A DNA stretch of 64,000 nt from Liolophura sinensis (taxonomy: Eukaryota; Mollusca; Polyplacophora; Chitonida; Chitonidae): assembly GCF_032854445.1 (NCBI RefSeq), contig NC_088300.1, forward strand, positions 73,585,005-73,649,004, in the 5' to 3' direction. Below are positions 57,912-64,000 of this stretch, piece by piece. How positions within the stretch are numbered: position 1 is the stretch's first letter; every line of letters starts with the position of its first letter. The position numbers and the translations under genes were made by a program. The notes under the pieces were generated by a model that was not told the DNA's origin, did not search any database, and saw nothing but the letters and a program-made list of their open reading frames with translations.

Positions 57912-59320
57912 TATGTTTGTAGTTGGGGAATACACAAATTTAGCTGTGGCGTGGACTGATTTTCCCGTCTGTAGTTGGGGGATGTGTATATCTAGCTGTG
58001 GCGCAGGTTGGTGTTCCCGTCTGTAGTTGAGGGATGCGTACATCTTGTTGTGGCGCAGGTTGGTGTTCCCGCCTGTAGTTGAGGGATGTGTACATCTAAC
58101 TGTAGTGCAGATTAGTGTTCCTGTCTGTAGTTGAGAGATGTGTACATCTTGTTGTGGCGCGGGTTGGTGTTCCCGCCTGTAGTTGAGGGCTGTGTATATC
58201 TAACTGTGCCGCAGGTCGGTGTTCCCGTCTGTAGTTGGCGCGTGTGTATATCTACCCGTGGCGCAGACTGATATTCCCGTTTGTAGTTGAGGGCTGTGTA
58301 CATCTAGCTGTGGCGCAGGGTGGTGTTCCCATCTGTAGTTGAGGGATGTGTATATCTAGCTGTGGCGCAGAGTGGTCTTCGCGTCTGTAGTTGAGGGATG
58401 TGTATATCTAGCTGTGGCGCAGAGTGGTCTTCGCGTCTGTAGTTGAGGGATGTGTTCATCTAGCTGTGGCGCAGACTTGTGTTCCCGTTTGTAGTTGGGG
58501 GATGTGTACATCTAGCTATGGCGCGGCTTGGTGTTCCCATCTGTGGTTGGGGAATATGTACATCTAGCTGTGGCGCAGACTGGTGTTCCCGTTTGTAGTT
58601 GGGGGATGTGAACATCTAGCTGTAGCGCGGGTTGGTGTTCCCGTTTGTAGTCGAGGGATGTGTACATCTAGCTCTGGCGCAGAGTGGTCTTCACGTCTGT
58701 AGTTGGGGGATGTGTACATCTAACTGTAGCGCGGGTTGGTGTTCCCGTTTGTAGTTGGGGGATGTGTACATCTTGTTGTGGCGCAGGTTGGTGTTCCCGT
58801 TTGTAGTTGAGGGATGTGTACATCTAGCTGTGGCGCGGGTTAGTGTTCCCGTCTGTAGTTGGTGGATGTGTACATCTAGCTGAGGCGAGGGTTGGTGTTC
58901 CCATCTGTAGTTGGGGGATGTGTATATCTAGCTGTGGCGCAGATTGATGTCCCTGTTTGCAGTTGAGGGCTGTGTACATCTAGCTATGGCGCAGGTTGGT
59001 GTTTCCATCTGTAGTTGAGGGATGTGTACATCTAGTTCTATGGCACACTGGTGTTCCTGTCTGTAGTTGGGGGATGTGTACATCTAGCTGTAGCGCAGAC
59101 GGGTGTTCCCATCTGTGGTTGGGGGATGCGTATATCTAGCTCTGGGGCACACTGGTGTTCCCGTCTGTAGTTGAGGCATGTGTACATCTAGCTGTGGTGC
59201 TGGCTGGTGTTTCTGTCTGTAGTTGGAGGATGTGTATATCTAGCTGTGGCGCGGACTGGTGTTCCCGTATACAGTTGAGTAATGTGTACATCTAGCTGTA
59301 GCGCTGGCTGGTGTTCCCGT
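57912..59320. repeat. 52-bp minisatellite
   Basis: About 27 copies of a 52-bp unit with landmarks TGTAGTTGGGGGATGTGTAC, ATCTAGCTGTGGCGCAG and TTGGTGTTCCCGTC. Diverse variants occur (ATCTTGTTGTGGC, ATCTAACTGTAGC, GTGGTCTTCGCGTC); neighbours often share a variant, as expected from unequal exchange. It is unrelated in sequence to the other arrays. Confidence 0.96.
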
Positions 59321-59339
59321 TTTTAATTTTAAATGAACG

Positions 59340-59575
59340 GTAATCTCGGAGCACAACAAGGTTCCAATGATACGCCGACGATGAGGATCATACGTGTGGG
59401 ACACCCGAGTGCCTAGAGAGAAAACCCACCCTTAACCAAGCATCCGAGTAAGGCAACCGAACCAGCAGGGGTTGGTTTGGAGCCTCCGACTTCACTGGTC
59501 AACTAGGGGTCGGTGATTACTGCGGGAGCAATGCTTTAATTGACTGAGCAAACGGCTGCCCTGGTATGGAACAGG
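59340..59575 (-). mobile_element. Possible tRNA-derived SINE, third type, reverse
   Basis: On the reverse strand, CAGCCGTTTGCTCAGTCAAT and TAAAGCATTGCTCCCGCAGT resemble a tRNA A-box region. The segment GAGTGCCTAGAGAGAAAACC on the + strand is of a kind I have seen in other repeats. No second copy occurs here, so the call is tentative. Confidence 0.35.
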
Positions 59576-59579
59576 AAAA

Positions 59580-62500
59580 AAACATGGAAAACGTTTGCAT
59601 TCTTGAATAACAACTTGATATCTTCTACTTTAAATCATGTTCTACCTCAAATCACACACATGTGTGTTGTAAGAATTTAATTGCATAAGATGGAGTAGGC
59701 CTATATCTAGCCAAGTTCAAAGCATTGAGTGGATTGCAAAAAAAAACAAAGTTTTCTAAGAAAGACAATGACAAAGAACATTTACAGTTAAATTAAACAT
59801 ACACAAATTGGTAAATATGTGAGGCAACTTTGCGATAGCTGCGAAGAAGGGGCCCGAGCTCCTGTAAATGCCTTTATCACTGAATTCCCATCGTCAACTT
59901 TCCCGTCCGAAACCAATCAGGCTGTGTCATTAAAACGGTCTCTGAAAACAAACCTTGCATATATTAGAACGACTGTATTACCACGACATATTTCTATCAT
60001 TTCCACAACTTTTTTTGTTTAAAATAGTCGCATTGCGTATGATGACTTTCATTTAACAACCATCTGCAATCTTACCTTAACGATTATTCTCTTCCAATCT
60101 ACGTCATGCAAACGTCTTTTGAAGTAAGGTTAAAGGGCAAAAACTTGCATTTGATTTTCTCACCCACTGTTCAGTCAATTACCCTATTTGTTTGCGATCA
60201 TAATCTAAACTATCAATATTCATTAGAAAAGCTCCTACACACACGTTTGTTTTCCAGAGCAATCACCGGAACTGACGCATGAAAAGTGAGGGAAAAAAGG
60301 CTGCGCTGTGGAAGTGGAGATTGTATGATTGAATAACATGTGAGAATGAAATCCATTAGAGCGTGATGTACTCCATGCCTTGCCAACAGCCATTTTCTGA
60401 CAAACCCGACAAGCAGAAAAATATTTTCTTTTTCTTTGATTTCAATCTTAGGCTTGTTCCAAACCGAATACCTCCAAGCGCAGTAGACGGAGGTTTCTTT
60501 ACACGGTGCACGTAGAAGTTTGTCTGTTCACTAAAGAGACTAATGACTACTATTCCGCTGAAGTGACGGACTCTTTTCACTAGCACGATCCTCCTACGCG
60601 ACGGTTAATTCAAAACCGATATATCGGCGTATTCATGGTCACTGGCTGACGGCGTTTCTTCAAAGGTGTTGTCTCGACGTCTTAGTTACTCGTTCCCAAC
60701 AAACTCACCAAAAATAGCTAAACATTTCCTGTTTTTCATATTTTTATGTTGTCTGTTTGCCTAGAAGTGCTTTAAGAAGCACATAACATTTTGTCTATTA
60801 AAGAAACGTGGGTAACAGTAAAGACCTGCACCAGGTATTAAACAGAAACGAGTAGTCTTCAGACGTTTTCCTACGGTCATCAAAGCCAAATAAATAACTA
60901 CAACCGATTTCGGTTTTTTGTGTCTGTAGCATTAAAACCCTTAAGATATCGCAATATATTGGGGTCAGCAAGAAGAAAGGCTGACTAAAACAGCTATTTT
61001 TGCTTGAGTAAGATGACATTTTTGCTCTAATTTTCAAACACACAAGGTAGTCAGCCAAGCATTCCTTCGGGTGAGCAACACAGCCAACTTTTTCTTCGCA
61101 CACCCGCACTTCGCATTTCACATGAAGTATTGCATGGTTCGCTGTAATACCCAGGCCGCAAGTACTTCGGATTTACTATCGTTCGTTTATATCTATACAC
61201 GCATGATTCTGTATGTCTGGATATTCTTAACATAAAGCAAAGTCAAGTGTTTACTTCTTATTAGCGAGATAATTGGTACTTATTTTAATGACTTCTGTGG
61301 TTGTATGATTTATTTCTTTTCACATGTACGCCAAATAATTTTAGTTCCAAGAAGACCATTGCCAGATCATAAACAAAGTGAGGTTGATTTATATTTACAG
61401 GGAGAGAAGGTTCATGCAACAACATCAGCTATGAGAAGGAACATTTCCAGAACTTTTCTCTCAGCCATTGTTCAGGAAGTACAGTCCGGCTCTGACATGC
61501 ACTGCTGAATTTTTGTGACAATTATTTTTATAATAAAAAAACTTACAGCATAGAGATTAATAGGGTTACGCTTGTCTATTAAGTCTAATGTGTGGTTAAT
61601 CGAAATGATTGTATTGCTGAAACTGAAATGGAATGATTAACTCAGTACCATTCAGGCGTACGGTAGAATTTACAACTCACCTATATCCAATTCATGTTAT
61701 TTGTTTAGCTTATGGGGTAAAGTATCAATAAAGATAGGCCAGGTTGGTGTGGACGACTGATATTGTTGAGAAGATGGCGTCAGTTAGGCGCTCTCCGGTC
61801 ACTTCCCGCTCCCAGTCTGGCTGGACTGGTGCCATACAACTGTCCACTGTCCTTGCTATCTTTAGGAACAATGATTTCGCGCGGCTTTACAGTTGATCCA
61901 GTCATTTCACACCATAGACTACCAATTAATAGTCGGCTATCATTTTTATCAGCCATCCCTTTTTCGGCCGGCTAGCCCAGTTTTATGACGGGGATATGAT
62001 ATTAGTGTTTACCATACAGCTGAGGGGTGCAGATGACTAACGTATCCTTGTACTCTATATTTGCATTGTTTCAATGCTCCCCTCTCTATTTCCACTGCGT
62101 GTCTCTTCGGCCTGCCTTCCTGGACCGCAACACTACCACATCTCACGTCTTCCGGACCGCATCCCCTGACCTCCACTCTAAACCGCTGCCGAAACAAACC
62201 CGGCTGATTCATTAGTTAAATTCGGCACGTGACTCCCATGAATTACTCACGAGAAGTGCTTAGCCCTTTAACCGCCTCTGTTGCTAAAACCATGGTGAAA
62301 GTTTGGCTGCTGTCACGTCACCAGGCGAGGTTTTGTCGGTGGTGTAAAGTTTACCAGAACGCTGCGACGTAGTCTTAGATGATCAACGGCTACTGTTTTC
62401 TGGCAGTTCCTGTGTAGATTTCAAAGCCTGTATGAACTGCATCCCGTGAATTAAAATTACATATGAAGATGTACTCCACGTCAGACAAGACTAATCCAAC

Positions 62501-62980
62501 GATCAATGTAAAACACGATCACTGGAAATTTGCTGTTTCCAGAGAAACCGTGTACTAACAAGGAAGCACATAGAATGTGTGATGATTGTTACATGTGTGA
62601 TTTCAATTGACGCAATGTTGTAAATTCTACCCGGACGTCAACCGTGAATGCATTCTGGTGTCAATTCCAGGTATGTATACATACTGTATGCAGATGACAG
62701 GTAAATGTTATAACGTATATAATTAGAATTGTGTACATACATGCATACGTTTTGACGACTCTCTCGTATATATCAAGTGTGACCCTAGATGTAACTGGCA
62801 CGTGTCAAAGTTTGACAGTATATGGCGTTGTATGAAATGTGATACAACAGCACGCATTTGATATGTCATATACTCCCTAACTAGTGACATTTTTCATTAT
62901 TGTCATCAGGGAGAAAGGAAATATAAATGGAACCCACGCTTCGACCGATCAGGAACTTACTCCCCATAATGTGTGTCAGG
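59580..62980. other. Intergenic DNA, no defended gene
   Basis: Weak coding hints only. A reverse-strand frame near 61160-60798 has evenly spaced cysteines. A 40-codon + frame starts at 61774 (MASVRRSPVTSRSQSGWTGA) with a strong start context. A GC-richer reverse frame covers 62009-62212. None has matching exons. Confidence 0.35.
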
Positions 62981-62987
62981 GCAATAG

Positions 62988-63066
62988 TTTACTTATTTAT
63001 TTGATTGGTGTTTTACGCCGTACTCAAGAGTATTTCACTTATACGACGGCAGCATTATGTAACAGT
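62988..63066 (-). mobile_element. SINE family A tail fragment, reverse
   Basis: TTACTTATTTATTTGATTGG, TGTTTTACGCCGTACTCAAG, AGTATTTCACTTATACGACG and GCAGCATTATG match the 3' terminus of family A in reverse. Confidence 0.9.
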
Positions 63067-64000
63067 TTAATAGTTTCACTGGAATAATTGGTCCATATTG
63101 TTTAAGCATATATGATAGTTAATTGAGGGTGCATCTGGGTACATTTTTATACAAAGTTGTTGAGACATAGGTATGTTAACGTACTGTACTTGGAACGTGA
63201 TGCGCTAAGGACTACATAAATGTGATTGAAATATAAGAACTGTAAGGCAGATTGTAAAGCGCGTACAGTGTATGTTTCTCTTTAATAGCTGATCTTGTAC
63301 ACCTAAAGTGCAGCTTCCTGCGACTTCTCCTTTACTGCTTATCCTAACAGGATACAAAACATATAGCGTTGGCCAGAAAAATGATGGAAGTTTTACTTAG
63401 CCTCCCACACCTTTCTTAAACTCGGCAATTCATTATAATACTCCTTTTGCACCAGTTGCTCCTCTGATACTTCAAACTATCAGCGGGAGTCGTCAGGGTG
63501 GCTCCATCTAACAGCTTCTGTTCATGTTTCTATTATTTGCATGCGCGTGTTCATTTGTGTGTGAGGTGCAATGTTAGATGTTCCAAGTGAAATCCCAGAT
63601 ATAAGTGCAATGCATCATTTCAACACCTGAACTGGGAAGATCATCGGCTCATGGGGGAATTCAGGTAGAGCTTTATATTTATATCTTCAATGCTTGCTTT
63701 AGCCGGCTGCCTTTTGGCACCACAATACCTCACGCATGGGTTGGGTGCATGCTTCAAAGCCCAATTATCCACTTCATTTCAGTATACTCGTCGCCAGCGC
63801 ACATTTCACTTCCAAGATGTCATCTATAAACTTACTTAAACTCAGAAAAACATTTTTCTCAGTATTTATAGTGTCAGAATATATTGGTCTATAGACAATG
63901 CGGATTTTCTCAGCGCAGAGGTCACTGAGAGTTGAAGACTAAGTCTTCTCCGTCGAGGACATTTAACCAGGCATTGGACTGGATATCCAGTTTGCTAGCT
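63067..64000. other. Right-end flank, nothing supportable
   Basis: No gene, array or SINE that I can defend. Confidence 0.4.

Overview
The window looks like nuclear DNA of a marine invertebrate, most likely a mollusc. Genes are split by GT-AG introns, intergenic DNA is AT-rich, the palindrome TAGGCCTA and runs like TACATGTA recur, and two families of tRNA-derived SINEs of a kind I associate with molluscan genomes are scattered on both strands. I cannot name a species, and the phylum call is inference.

Gene order, left to right: (1) the last coding exon of ribose-5-phosphate isomerase (RPIA, +, 2347-2456) with a long 3' UTR; the upstream intron carries a 71-bp satellite that runs off the left edge. 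(2) An unrecognised single-exon gene (-, about 470 aa, 10327-11739). (3) A second unrecognised single-exon gene (+, 480 aa, 18226-19668), head-to-head with the first. (4) A RING-H2 membrane E3 ligase of the RNF24/RNF122 type (-, six exons mapped between 24405 and 30830, first exon not found). (5) A complete nine-exon FBXW9-like F-box/WD40 gene (+, 32686-39691, 403 aa). (6) A two-exon gene for a small secreted six-cysteine protein of no family I recognise (+, 43291-43871, 138 aa). Genes 4 and 5 are divergent and both belong to ubiquitin ligation. I see no other functional link among the genes.

The rest is repeat-rich: at least eleven tandem arrays (units of about 20, 21, 21, 29, 44, 52, 55, 65, 71, 74 and 84 bp), about 17 SINE copies or fragments, a 592-bp foldback element in FBXW9 intron 1, a perfect 19-bp hairpin near 49 kb, and a broken C2H2 zinc-finger reading frame near 50.9 kb. 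From 45 kb to the right edge I found no gene I can defend.

All exon boundaries were read by eye from splice-site consensus, phase and family resemblance. No alignment or transcript evidence was available.
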